Of a DNA stretch of 33,311 bases, positions 1-8,356 are shown piece after piece. The stretch's first letter is position 1. Each line of letters opens with the position of its first letter. A model generated the notes under the pieces. It did no database searches and had not been told where the DNA came from. It saw only the letters and a program-made list of their open reading frames with translations. This stretch comes from Bacteroidota bacterium. GTDB lineage: Bacteria; Bacteroidota; Bacteroidia; Bacteroidales; UBA7960. The stretch lies in the NCBI GenBank assembly GCA_007693555.1, contig REDJ01000093.1, positions 1 through 33,311 of the forward strand, in the 5' to 3' direction. Made by a program: the position numbers and the translations under genes.

Positions 1-1542
1 CTTGATAACATAAACGTTGATTTACTGAAAGAATACTACAACACCTATTTCAAGCCCAATGTGGCCTATATGGTAATCGTAGGCGACATCAATGCTGATG
101 AAGCCAAAGAACTCATGGACGAGTATTTTGCTCAATGGGAGCGCGGTGATGTACCCACACATACTTACCAAACCCCAACTCCGCCTGAAGGCCGCAGAGT
201 AGCTTTTGCAGAAAGAATGGGAGCGAGCCAGTCGAATGTAGCTGTAACCTATCCGCTGGAGTTTACTCCCGGTCATGAAGATGCCATTAAGGTAAGTGTT
301 ATGAACAGCATCCTGGGTGGCGGTGTTTTCTCAGGCCGTTTGATGCAAAACCTTCGTGAGGACAAAGGTTACACTTACGGTGCCCGTTCCAACATCTCAT
401 CAGATCCGGTGGTAGGGCGTTTTGTTGCCCAAACAGAGGTTCGTAACAGTGTTACTGACAGCACCTTTGTTGAGATCCTTTTTGAAATGGACAGACTAAG
501 AAATGAACCCGTTACAGAGGAAGACCTTCAACTGGTAAAGAACTTCATGAACGGTTCCTTTGCCCGTTCGCTGGAAAGTCCACGAACTATTGCCAACTTT
601 GCTTTGAACATTAAAAGGTATAATTTACCTGAAGACTATTATGCTACCTACCTTGAAAAACTTGCAGCAGTAAGTGTAAATGACGTGCAGCAAATGGCAC
701 AAAAATATCTGAAGCCCGATAATGCAATCCTTATTGCTGTTGGAAATAAGGAAGAGGTGGTTCCCACACTCGAAAAATTCAGTGCCACAGGCGAAGTAGA
801 CCTTTTTGATGCTTTTGGCCGCCCATGGGTTCCTGCAGAACTGGCAGAAGCACCTGCTGACGTAACCGTAGAAACAGTTTTGGAGAAATACTTCAATGCC
901 ATTGGTGGCAAAGAAAACTTTGAAACCATCAAAGATATGACCCAGGTAATGAAAACATCCATGATGGGAATGGAATTTACCATTACTTCGTACCAGAAAG
1001 CACCCAACCTTTTGAAAGTAGAAACTGCAATGGGAGGAAATGTAATGGCAACACAGGTTTTTGATGGTAACAAGGCTATAGATGTTAATCCAATGGGTAA
1101 GCAGGAGTTCACAGAAGGACCTCAGTTTGAAATGATGAAAATGCAGGCAATCATGAACATGGAAATGAATTACAAGGATTTTGGTATTCAAAAAAATCTT
1201 TTGGGCCTCGAGCAGATTGACGGTGCCTATGCATACAAAGTGGAAGTTATATCTCCACAGGGAGAGAAATCCTTTGAGTATTACGATAAAGCCAGCGGGT
1301 TAAAAATCCGGACAGAATCAACCCAGGGTGCAGCTGTAATTTCTGATTACAGAGAAATTGTAATAAAAGAAGGTGAAAGACCTTCATTTTTTGCCAGATT
1401 ATTCGGAAGAAAAGCTACAGAGCCCGTTGCACTCAAATTCCCCCATCGCATTGAGCAGCAGGCAGGACCCCAGGTTTTAGATATGGAGGTCATTGAAGTG
1501 AAAATTGATTCAGGTTTAGATAAATCCATATTCAGTTTATAA
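1..1542 (+). CDS. M16 family metallopeptidase, C-terminal part with lipoprotein-sorting-like tail (5' partial)
   Basis: The reading frame is open from base 1, so the true start and the zinc-binding HxxEH half lie outside the window. The visible first ~230 residues are an M16 C-terminal domain: the segment with GGGVFSGRL followed by R-x-x-KGYTYGA is the classic Arg/Tyr substrate-binding motif of pitrilysin-type peptidases. From about residue 280 (counting from the first Met at base 61) a second domain begins with ETVLEKYFNAIGG, then methionine-rich strands and a KFPHRIEQ stretch. This resembles the outer-membrane lipoprotein-sorting (LolA/LolB-like) fold often attached to secreted Bacteroidota M16 proteins. 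It is probably periplasmic, degrading peptides. The gene ends 15 nt before a strong terminator. The family call is firm; the role of the tail is inference. Confidence 0.88.
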   Translation, partial: LDNINVDLLKEYYNTYFKPNVAYMVIVGDINADEAKELMDEYFAQWERGDVPTHTYQTPTPPEGRRVAFAERMGASQSNVAVTYPLEFTPGHEDAIKVSVMNSILGGGVFSGRLMQNLREDKGYTYGARSNISSDPVVGRFVAQTEVRNSVTDSTFVEILFEMDRLRNEPVTEEDLQLVKNFMNGSFARSLESPRTIANFALNIKRYNLPEDYYATYLEKLAAVSVNDVQQMAQKYLKPDNAILIAVGNKEEVVPTLEKFSATGEVDLFDAFGRPWVPAELAEAPADVTVETVLEKYFNAIGGKENFETIKDMTQVMKTSMMGMEFTITSYQKAPNLLKVETAMGGNVMATQVFDGNKAIDVNPMGKQEFTEGPQFEMMKMQAIMNMEMNYKDFGIQKNLLGLEQIDGAYAYKVEVISPQGEKSFEYYDKASGLKIRTESTQGAAVISDYREIVIKEGERPSFFARLFGRKATEPVALKFPHRIEQQAGPQVLDMEVIEVKIDSGLDKSIFSL

Positions 1543-1557
1543 TCTAACCTGGTTCAT

Positions 1558-1600
1558 AAAAAAACCCACCATAGATACATTTCTGATGGTGGGTTTTTTT
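1558..1600. terminator. Bidirectional intrinsic terminator
   Basis: A perfect stem pairs ACCCACCAT (1564-1572) with ATGGTGGGT (1586-1594) around a 13-nt loop. It is flanked by an A-run on the left and seven T residues on the right, so it can work on both strands. It lies between the convergent M16 gene and the minus-strand secreted-protein gene ending at 1622. Confidence 0.85.
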
Positions 1601-1621
1601 ATTGGTAATATATCAGAGTTT

Positions 1622-2380
1622 TTATTCCAGCGACGTTAAAAAATTTCCCAACCGGATCAGGTCATCACGTTCATCAAATGAGATGGATTCATTCCTTAAA
1701 AACGCACGGATATCAGAACGATGGTCGGGAAATAACCGGTTTAGCTGTCTTCTGTTGATGATGGTTTCAGGTTCACCATCAATAAAATAAACAAAAACCG
1801 GCCTTCGTAATATGTTTATCTGAACTTCTCCTTCCGAAAGATTTTGAACAGTAAGATCTGTAATATGCTGTCCGGTTCTTCCTGCCACACTTGAAGCACT
1901 CACAATATTAACAGCCTGGGTGGAGGCAGAAGGTGTAGGTTCACCATAGGCACCCCTAACCACCTCATCCTGGGTATATGTTGATTGATGCTTGATATAA
2001 AAGGCATTACCATGATTTTCAAATTTTTCGATAAATCCAAGATTTCTATCAAAAATAAAAAGCATATCATTTATCCGAATGCTGTCAAAAACATCTCCCC
2101 TGATCATGGATTGTATACCCCTTCTTTCGGTTTTAACAATCATATCGTCAACCAAAAGTCTGTAGTTGACATACATTTCAATGATTCTTTCATTCGGATA
2201 GTAAACCCTTGCCTTTTGAAAATCTTCAAACAAATAGACAACTTTAGGATCAGCAAGGTTTTCCAGATCAATCTCTCGTTCAATAGTCGTAAAACTTACT
2301 CTGTGAGTCTGTCCATAAATCCCTTGCAGCAGGAACAACCCAAATAGCAAGGTTACATAAACTTTTACTGATGTCTTCAT
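1622..2380 (-). CDS. Secreted protein of unknown function
   Basis: This 252-residue protein starts with a clear Sec signal peptide (lysine, then the hydrophobic VTLLFGLFLLQGIYG, cleavage probably just before or after Gln24). No lipobox or transmembrane anchor is seen, so it should be periplasmic or exported. The mature part is mixed alpha/beta without cysteine. It contains a Ser/Thr/Ala-rich stretch around residues 150-170 and an Arg/Asp-rich C-terminus with FPDHRSDIRAFLRNESISF. I do not recognise a family. It has its own upstream promoter of the Bacteroidota type and its own terminator, so it is probably a single-gene unit. Whether it is a real protein is not in doubt; the function is unknown. 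Confidence 0.8.
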   Translation of the reverse strand: MKTSVKVYVTLLFGLFLLQGIYGQTHRVSFTTIEREIDLENLADPKVVYLFEDFQKARVYYPNERIIEMYVNYRLLVDDMIVKTERRGIQSMIRGDVFDSIRINDMLFIFDRNLGFIEKFENHGNAFYIKHQSTYTQDEVVRGAYGEPTPSASTQAVNIVSASSVAGRTGQHITDLTVQNLSEGEVQINILRRPVFVYFIDGEPETIINRRQLNRLFPDHRSDIRAFLRNESISFDERDDLIRLGNFLTSLE

Positions 2381-2611
2381 GATTTTGAAATTTTTAATTG
2401 GTGAATAGAGTCGTAGGTATGATTAGATATTTTGAGATGAAACCTCCATGAGCACTGCGGCTCACAAAAAAAGGATGAACCGAGCGAAGCGAGATCAGCG
2501 AAGCTAATTACTTAATCAAATCATTTTCTAATGAAAACCCGTTTTATCTGCATTTCATGCAAATATAAACCATATCTCATTTTTCCCCAAAAAAATAGCA
2601 TTTATTATAAT
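2381..2611. other. Intergenic leader with GCTTCGCT-type repeats
   Basis: This 231-nt spacer lies downstream of xseA and upstream of the secreted-protein gene. Read on the minus strand it carries a short palindrome GCATgaaATGC (2550-2560 area) and the near-repeat AGCTTCGCTGATCTCGCTTC around 2484-2507. No ORF long enough to be xseB, the small exonuclease VII subunit, is present; the best minus-strand reading is 19 codons. Confidence 0.5.
2560..2591 (-). promoter_or_regulatory. Bacteroidota-type promoter for the secreted-protein gene
   Basis: On the minus strand the sequence has TTTG (2591-2588), a 20-nt spacer and TATATTTG (2567-2560). These match the Bacteroidota -33 (TTTG) and -7 (TAnnTTTG) elements with the expected spacing. 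Transcription would start near 2553 and give a 5' leader of roughly 170 nt before the ATG at 2380. Confidence 0.6.
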
Positions 2612-4003
2612 TTAATCATGCTTATGGGTACTTTTTATTACAACTGATTCTATTTTTCCTTTATAGAATTGTGTCTGCAATACATCATCCTTTTTCAGAC
2701 TACGGGTATCTTTTATTACCCTCCCACCTTTAAAAGTAATCGAATAGCCTCTCTTCAAAATATTCGAGGGATTTAAAAGCTCAGTTTTGTTGCTTAAACT
2801 ATCTATCCTGTTGTTTTCTATGCACTTGAGGTTAGCAACCGCCATTTGCAGTGTATTGCTCATCGCAGAAATGTGACATTCACTCCGGATTAGGAGCCGG
2901 GAGGGAATTATGGATAAACGAACCCCCAGGTCTGTAATAATTCCGGATTGCTCCCTGTTTATCAACTTCACAGAGTCCATCAACGACCCTTGTCTGTTAT
3001 CAAGAAGGACCTTGCTTCTGTTGAGCATTAAGGATGATCCCTGAAAGATGTCTGAAGAGAATTGTCTCAGGTTTTGTTTCTCTTTAAATAATAAAGTATT
3101 TAACTCTGAATTTAAAATTTTTGCAGCATTTTCAATCCTTGTTTCAAAATCATTGAATTTACCGAGTAAAAAATATGCCACATCGGTGGGAGTTATTTTA
3201 TTTGCCCATGCCACCATTTCTGTAATGGTTTCATTTGTGGAATGACCAATCCCGGTTATTACGGGCAAAGGAAATGTGGCTACCTCGCGGGCCAACTTGT
3301 AATCATCGTAGCAACTTAACCCAATATCACCACCACCTCCTCTGATGATTGTAACCAAATCAAAACGATCACTAACTTTTTTGATGATCCTCAATTGTGA
3401 AATAATTCCTTCTACAGCCTTTTCTCCCTGCAATATTGAGGGGAAAAGATAATGCCACACGGAATATTTTGAAGATTGTGATTGAATAATTTTCAAAAAG
3501 TCATGATACCCTTTACTGGTCTCAACAGAAATTACTGCAACCTTTTTAGGCAAAAGGGGCAGGAATAGCTGTTTATTTTGATCAAAAACGCCTTCATTTC
3601 TCAGCTTTTCGATGGTTTTTGATTTTTCCAGAGCCATCTCCCCCAGCGTAAAAGCCGGTTCTATTTCATGCACCTGCAGGGAAAGCCCGTACACCGGATG
3701 AAAAACAACGGATGCCCTGAAAAGAATACTAAGCCCCTCTTTTATGGTTTCACCAGTAACCTTGATAAATTCTTTATTTGCACGTTCAAAATCAGATGCC
3801 CATACTGTAGCCCTCATCTGAGCCTGAATAACACTCCCTGACTTGTCAACCAGCTCAGGATAACAATGACCACTGCGGGGATAATAGTTCAATTTTGCTA
3901 TTTCGGCTTTAATCCAGTAGGTGTTAGTATAGTTACGCTCAATGACAGAGCGAAGGCTTCTGCCAATGTCGGAAAGGGTAAATATCTTGCGGGGATCATC
4001 CAT
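2612..4003 (-). CDS. xseA: Exodeoxyribonuclease VII large subunit
   Basis: The enzyme degrades single-stranded DNA into short oligonucleotides and acts in repair together with the small subunit XseB. The protein has 463 residues, a normal family length. It starts with the OB-fold (residues ~7-110, IFTLSDIGRSLRSVIERN...WIKAEIAKLNYYPRSGHCY). The nuclease core follows, with PKKVAVISVETSKGYHDF (152-169), RGGGGD (221-226) and GIGHSTNETITE (251-262). Residues ~270-400 are helical, as expected for the coiled-coil stalk. The Gly-rich loop and GIGHST differ slightly from the proteobacterial RGGGS and GHExD, as I recall is usual in Bacteroidota. No xseB gene is adjacent. The ATG is preceded by only 70 nt after the neighbouring kinase gene. 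Confidence 0.93.
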   Translation of the reverse strand: MDDPRKIFTLSDIGRSLRSVIERNYTNTYWIKAEIAKLNYYPRSGHCYPELVDKSGSVIQAQMRATVWASDFERANKEFIKVTGETIKEGLSILFRASVVFHPVYGLSLQVHEIEPAFTLGEMALEKSKTIEKLRNEGVFDQNKQLFLPLLPKKVAVISVETSKGYHDFLKIIQSQSSKYSVWHYLFPSILQGEKAVEGIISQLRIIKKVSDRFDLVTIIRGGGGDIGLSCYDDYKLAREVATFPLPVITGIGHSTNETITEMVAWANKITPTDVAYFLLGKFNDFETRIENAAKILNSELNTLLFKEKQNLRQFSSDIFQGSSLMLNRSKVLLDNRQGSLMDSVKLINREQSGIITDLGVRLSIIPSRLLIRSECHISAMSNTLQMAVANLKCIENNRIDSLSNKTELLNPSNILKRGYSITFKGGRVIKDTRSLKKDDVLQTQFYKGKIESVVIKSTHKHD

Positions 4004-4073
4004 TATGCAAAATTATGCATAGAATTTTTAAATATTAACAGACATTGAGTTTTAAAATTTTTTTAATGATTTA

Positions 4074-7000
4074 TCAGTTATTGAAAAGACGATTTATAAG
4101 ACTTTCAAAATCAAATGAAGTAACCGGCTTGGTTAAATATTCATCCATGCCCAGATTCATATACTTTTCCCTGTCACCTTCAAAGGCATTGGCACTCAAA
4201 CCCACAATAGGCGGTAATTTTTTATATTTCTTTTTCAGTAATTTAGTAGCTGTAACACCATCCATTACAGGCATTTGAATATCCATCAGGATAAGATCAA
4301 ACTTTTCAGGATCAAATATACTAACTACTTCTTTACCGTTTTTTGCAAGACTTACGTTATGACCAAGTGATTTCAGCATCAGAAATACAACTTTTTGATT
4401 TACAATCTTATCCTCAGCAAAAAGTATACTTAATGCTTTTGTTTTTTCAAGCTTATTTTTTAATTTTTTAATGTCCTGAACCTCATCCATTTGGTTATCT
4501 GAAACTATTTTTGCTTTAAATGTAAACCAGAACATACTCCCTTCACCGGGGGAGCTATCTACACCTATTTCTCCATCCATAAGAGCCACAAGTTCTTTAC
4601 AAATGGATAAACCTAAGCCTGTACCGTCAATATTTCTTGTATCATCTGTTTCTATCTGCTCAAAAGGATTGAAAAGGTGCTCCATACTTTCGGGCTTGAT
4701 TCCTATACCGGTGTCCGTAACCATAACTTTAACAAGCAGGCTCTGGTCATCAAGCCATTTTGCGGGTTGAGCTTCAATTATAATTTTTCCCTTATGGGTA
4801 AATTTTACTGCATTAGACAAAAGATTGTTAATAATCTGGCTGATACGGTATTCATCTGCTTCAATTACTTCTGGTAATTCAGGGTCAAGGTATGTTTCAA
4901 GGATTATATCTTTTTTACAAATGGAGCTATAAAGTTTTTTTGCATTTTCAAACATGAAGTCCTTTCTGAATTGCCGCATTTTGAGTTGCAATTGACCTGC
5001 CTCAATTTTTGAATAATCCAGTATTTGATTAATTATCTCCCTGAGGTTTTCAGTGGATAATCGCAGCGTATTTACATAATCAAGTTGGTTATGATCGAGT
5101 TTGGTTTGGGATAGTATTTCAATCATACCCAGCACACCAGTTAACGGAGTGCGTATTTCATGGCTCATATTTGCCAGAAAGTTTTGCTTAAATAAAACAG
5201 TTTGGTTGGCAACAGCTACCTGGCTTCTGAGACTTTCATTATGTTTGCGTTCAGTGATATCTCTCATGATACCCAGAATAACGATCTTTTCTTTTGTGCT
5301 CATGGGAGTTGTACTTATCTCTATATCGCATATCTCTCCGGATTTTCTTTTGATTTGCAACTCATAAATTCCAGGAATATCCTTGCCTTGCAATCTGGCC
5401 TGTTTTCTCTCTTCAGCAATTTTTTTGCTCTTCTCTGTAAAAAGCGACCACAAGCTAAAATCCGGTGAACAAATCTCATCTGCAGAAAGTCCGGTAATTT
5501 CACAAAAGCGTTGGTTTACATATTGAAACTGTTCGTTTTCCAATAGATAAATCCCATCAAATGCATTTTCAGTTAAAATCCTGTATTTTTTTTCAGAAGC
5601 TTTCACAGCATCTTCTGCTTGTTTATGGTCTGTAATATCCTGATAAGTGCCCAATACACCCATTATCTGACCGTTAATATCCTCCAGTGGTATTTTGCTT
5701 GTAAGCAGCCATTTTTGCTCACCCTGAGGTCCGGTTTGAGGTTCTTCGAAATTTAATTTTGGTTTACGGCTTTGAATCACCAAACGATCATCAGCCTGGT
5801 ATAAAGCTGCCTGATCCATCCAAACCATATCAAAGTCATTTTTGCCGATGAGTTCCTCCGTGGAATGCAAACCTGCATCACGTGCAAAAGCCTGGTTACA
5901 CCCAAGGTAATTCAAATTCAAATCTTTCCAGAAAACTCTCACCTTAATGGTATCCAAAACATTACGAAGCATTTGACGAGAATGGGTCAACCCGATTTCA
6001 GCTTTTTTTCTTTCAAAAGCATTATAAACCAAATCGGCAAATACCTTTAAAATTTTCACTTCGTAATCCACCCATTCGCGTTTCTTTCTGACCGAATCAA
6101 ACCCAACAAAACCAACAAGCTTTTCCTGAGAAATAATGGGTACAACAAAAAGTGATTTTACTTCCTGTGGTTCAAGTATTTGCTTTTCAACCTCCCACTC
6201 TTTCGGAAGTTGACTAACATCGTAGATATTTATGGGATTAAATTTATTAAGCTCTGCCATCCATTGCGGAATTTCGCCACATGGTAATTCCTGAAGATAT
6301 TCAATCTGGGATGTAATACCCTTGTTGCACCATTCATGCGTATTTTGCAATGTATTTGTGGTTTCGTGCCAGATAAAAATATATGAGCGATCAATATCAC
6401 AAAATTTGCCGATTTTTTCTATGGCAAGATTCAGAATTTCATCAAACCGCTCAACAGACATATTAACAAAGTGAGAAGAAATATCAAGCAAAAGTCTTTC
6501 GAAAGCCTTGCGCTTATCCATCATGACTTCCAGCCTTTTTTGCTGGGTAATATCGAATACTATTCCGGTCCAAAGCGTCTGATCTTCATTTAATACCCGG
6601 GGTTCGGACTCAATACGCAGCCATTTTATTTCGCCATCCTTAAAAATGCGTCCTTCCCATCTAAAAGGTTTCCTGGTTTTTACAGCCTCATAGTTTTTAT
6701 CATAAAAACTCTTCAAGTCTTCAAAATGAATCATTTGGGTGATTAATTCCGATTTTGTAAATAAATCGGAATTGGAAATACCGGTTATTATCTCATGTTG
6801 ATCATTTAAAAACTCATACTTTAAAAGAGGCAATTGATCTCTGGTAAAGTTTATATCATTTCTTTGCAAAAGCCGGTATATTCCTGCGGGTTGTGCATTT
6901 ACCAGATCTTTGTAAAGTGATTCATTCCTTTGGCTTATTTTAAATGATTCCTGCAGTTTATTGTATTGCAGGGTTAAATAAATTACCAGAACCAAAGTAA

Positions 7001-7118
7001 CCAGAAAAGAAACGAAAACGTAAACCGGCAGATTGCTTAACAAGAGCGAAAGGACAGCATAAAGAAGAGTTATTATTAAAATGAGAAAGCTAATCAGATG
7101 TATGCGTGAAAACTGCAT
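4074..7118 (-). CDS. Hybrid sensor histidine kinase with PAS, GAF and receiver domains
   Basis: This 1014-residue signalling protein has two adjacent transmembrane helices at its N-terminus (about 8-28 and 30-50) with almost no extracellular loop. Sensing is therefore probably cytoplasmic or within the membrane. Domains in order are PAS (~65-195), GAF (~205-370), PAS (~385-500), PAS (~508-625), HisKA with phospho-acceptor His653 in NMSHEIRTPLTG, HATPase_c (N box NNLLSNAVKF at 764-773, G boxes DTGIGI and GTGLGLS), and a C-terminal receiver with acidic residues Glu902/Asp903, phospho-acceptor Asp946 (LMDIQMPVMDG) and Lys997. No Hpt or DNA-binding output domain is present. The catalytic and receiver modules are closely similar to those of the kinase at 8357-10537, which implies duplication. 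It sits 290 nt downstream of the methyltransferase. Confidence 0.93.
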   Translation of the reverse strand: MQFSRIHLISFLILIITLLYAVLSLLLSNLPVYVFVSFLVTLVLVIYLTLQYNKLQESFKISQRNESLYKDLVNAQPAGIYRLLQRNDINFTRDQLPLLKYEFLNDQHEIITGISNSDLFTKSELITQMIHFEDLKSFYDKNYEAVKTRKPFRWEGRIFKDGEIKWLRIESEPRVLNEDQTLWTGIVFDITQQKRLEVMMDKRKAFERLLLDISSHFVNMSVERFDEILNLAIEKIGKFCDIDRSYIFIWHETTNTLQNTHEWCNKGITSQIEYLQELPCGEIPQWMAELNKFNPINIYDVSQLPKEWEVEKQILEPQEVKSLFVVPIISQEKLVGFVGFDSVRKKREWVDYEVKILKVFADLVYNAFERKKAEIGLTHSRQMLRNVLDTIKVRVFWKDLNLNYLGCNQAFARDAGLHSTEELIGKNDFDMVWMDQAALYQADDRLVIQSRKPKLNFEEPQTGPQGEQKWLLTSKIPLEDINGQIMGVLGTYQDITDHKQAEDAVKASEKKYRILTENAFDGIYLLENEQFQYVNQRFCEITGLSADEICSPDFSLWSLFTEKSKKIAEERKQARLQGKDIPGIYELQIKRKSGEICDIEISTTPMSTKEKIVILGIMRDITERKHNESLRSQVAVANQTVLFKQNFLANMSHEIRTPLTGVLGMIEILSQTKLDHNQLDYVNTLRLSTENLREIINQILDYSKIEAGQLQLKMRQFRKDFMFENAKKLYSSICKKDIILETYLDPELPEVIEADEYRISQIINNLLSNAVKFTHKGKIIIEAQPAKWLDDQSLLVKVMVTDTGIGIKPESMEHLFNPFEQIETDDTRNIDGTGLGLSICKELVALMDGEIGVDSSPGEGSMFWFTFKAKIVSDNQMDEVQDIKKLKNKLEKTKALSILFAEDKIVNQKVVFLMLKSLGHNVSLAKNGKEVVSIFDPEKFDLILMDIQMPVMDGVTATKLLKKKYKKLPPIVGLSANAFEGDREKYMNLGMDEYLTKPVTSFDFESLINRLFNN

Positions 7119-7408
7119 GATGATTTGTCTTTAATAATATCATTTTGATAAAATATGCCGTTGGCATATCTGAATTTTTAACAGGTATTTTTTGTCTCTG
7201 TTATTGGTATAAACCCATTAAAAATCAGGTAAAGATGAAAAAAAATAAGAGATGCAATATCCGTGATTCTGGGATTTATGGAATGATGTAAATACCTGAA
7301 AAAATCAATATTTTACTTAGCTTTATTAAGAAAATCTCAGATGACTCAAAGAAACCAATAAAAATACTTTTTGATCAAAAAGCAGAAGAAAATCCAGTTA
7401 ATCAAGGG
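7119..7408. other. Intergenic spacer with two inverted repeats
   Basis: This 290-nt AT-rich spacer separates the methyltransferase from the large hybrid kinase downstream of it. It contains a compact palindrome, ATATGCC-gtt-GGCATAT (7153-7169), 35 nt upstream of the kinase start, and a wider inverted repeat, CAGGTATTT (7182-7190) with AAATACCTG (7290-7298). No strong terminator or exact TAnnTTTG box was found on the minus strand. The palindrome could be an operator or a small hairpin; that is inference. Confidence 0.4.
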
Positions 7409-8302
7409 CTATTGAGAATTTTTAAGCCTGATTGAGCCATTGCTTTTTATAACTTTTAAAAAAAGATTAATTCCCAGAGGTTCGCTGATAACCTCCAAAT
7501 CTTTATCAGAAACACCTACCTCCAGAGCAAAGTTTTTTAACTGGCCGGGAGTACGATGATAAAGATACCAATCACCCAAAACCTCCATAATTTTACGAGA
7601 GGGATTATTGTTACTGAAGTTACCAATAATCATCTGGCCACCTTCGTTTAAAAAAACATAAAACCTTCTTAAAAGGCGTGAGAACAATCTGTCATGGAAA
7701 TAATCAAATAATCCGGCGCTCCAGATAAGATCATAGCATTCGGGAGGAGCGAAACGAAGAACATTCTGATTGTGAAATGTAATAAAATCGAGGTATTTTT
7801 TATTTTTCTCCTTCGCGTATTCAATTGCCCTCTGATCAAAATCAATCAGATCAAAATACAGAAAATTATCTCTCACCTTCGAAAAATATTCATTTATTTC
7901 GGTTGCAGGACCACTTCCCAGGATTAAAACCTTTTTGGGTTGTTTGCCCGATGAAGCATTCAAAGTGTTGAGCAACTCTACTGCCATATCCTTACGATTA
8001 ATAACAGCAGTTGTTGCAGGCATACGGTGGAAAAACTCTTCCCATTTAATATAGTCGGCATTTTTGTGATGCTGGTAAATTTTTTCAATCATCTGATAGT
8101 CTCCACTATAACCCAATGGTTTGTTAAAACAGTGAGCAATTACAGTGTCTGCCTGATATACAGGCTCCATCAATTCTCTTATTTGCTCAATTTCTTCGGG
8201 TGTAGAAATTTGTTCTACCGAATGAATTATATCACCGAACTCTTCGACCAATGGTCCTTTCTGTGCGAGTATTTTTTTTATTTTTAAGACGTAGGCACTC
8301 AC
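7409..8302 (-). CDS. Class I SAM-dependent methyltransferase, PhcB-like
   Basis: This 297-residue soluble protein carries the SAM-binding Rossmann motifs: motif I VLILGSGPATE (125-135), an acidic motif-II strand DLIDFD (151-156), and YDLIWSAGLFDYFHDRL (190-206). Before the fold, residues 60-69 read NKPLGYSGDY, and near the end there is a DWYLYHRT stretch (244-251). I associate these signatures with the methyltransferase family that includes Ralstonia PhcB, which makes 3-hydroxy fatty acid methyl ester signals; this rests on memory of motifs. The only plausible start is a GTG at 8302 with no clear Shine-Dalgarno. The gene lies 54 nt after the six-TM hybrid kinase and in the same reading frame, so translation is probably coupled. 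The substrate is unknown: a fatty acid, another small molecule or a protein are all possible. Confidence 0.8.
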   Translation of the reverse strand: MSAYVLKIKKILAQKGPLVEEFGDIIHSVEQISTPEEIEQIRELMEPVYQADTVIAHCFNKPLGYSGDYQMIEKIYQHHKNADYIKWEEFFHRMPATTAVINRKDMAVELLNTLNASSGKQPKKVLILGSGPATEINEYFSKVRDNFLYFDLIDFDQRAIEYAKEKNKKYLDFITFHNQNVLRFAPPECYDLIWSAGLFDYFHDRLFSRLLRRFYVFLNEGGQMIIGNFSNNNPSRKIMEVLGDWYLYHRTPGQLKNFALEVGVSDKDLEVISEPLGINLFLKVIKSNGSIRLKNSQ

Positions 8303-8356
8303 TTCAAAATTTTTTTTAATAAGGAAACAAGGAGTGTTAATAGTTTTTAAAATTAA

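Noticed and set aside
625-1191. Long reading frames on the minus strand inside the M16 gene
   Set aside because: They are rich in Cys, His and Phe, have no family features, and lie fully opposite a clear coding sequence.
4008-4015. TAATTTTG on the minus strand at the xseA start as a promoter
   Set aside because: Transcription would begin at the start codon itself, and no -33 box is present; likely chance in an ATTATGCA repeat.
7235-7291. 18-codon frame (MKKNKRCNIRDSGIYGMM) on the plus strand between kinase and methyltransferase
   Set aside because: There is no promoter box or terminator around it and it is opposite to all neighbours; length is within chance for AT-rich DNA.
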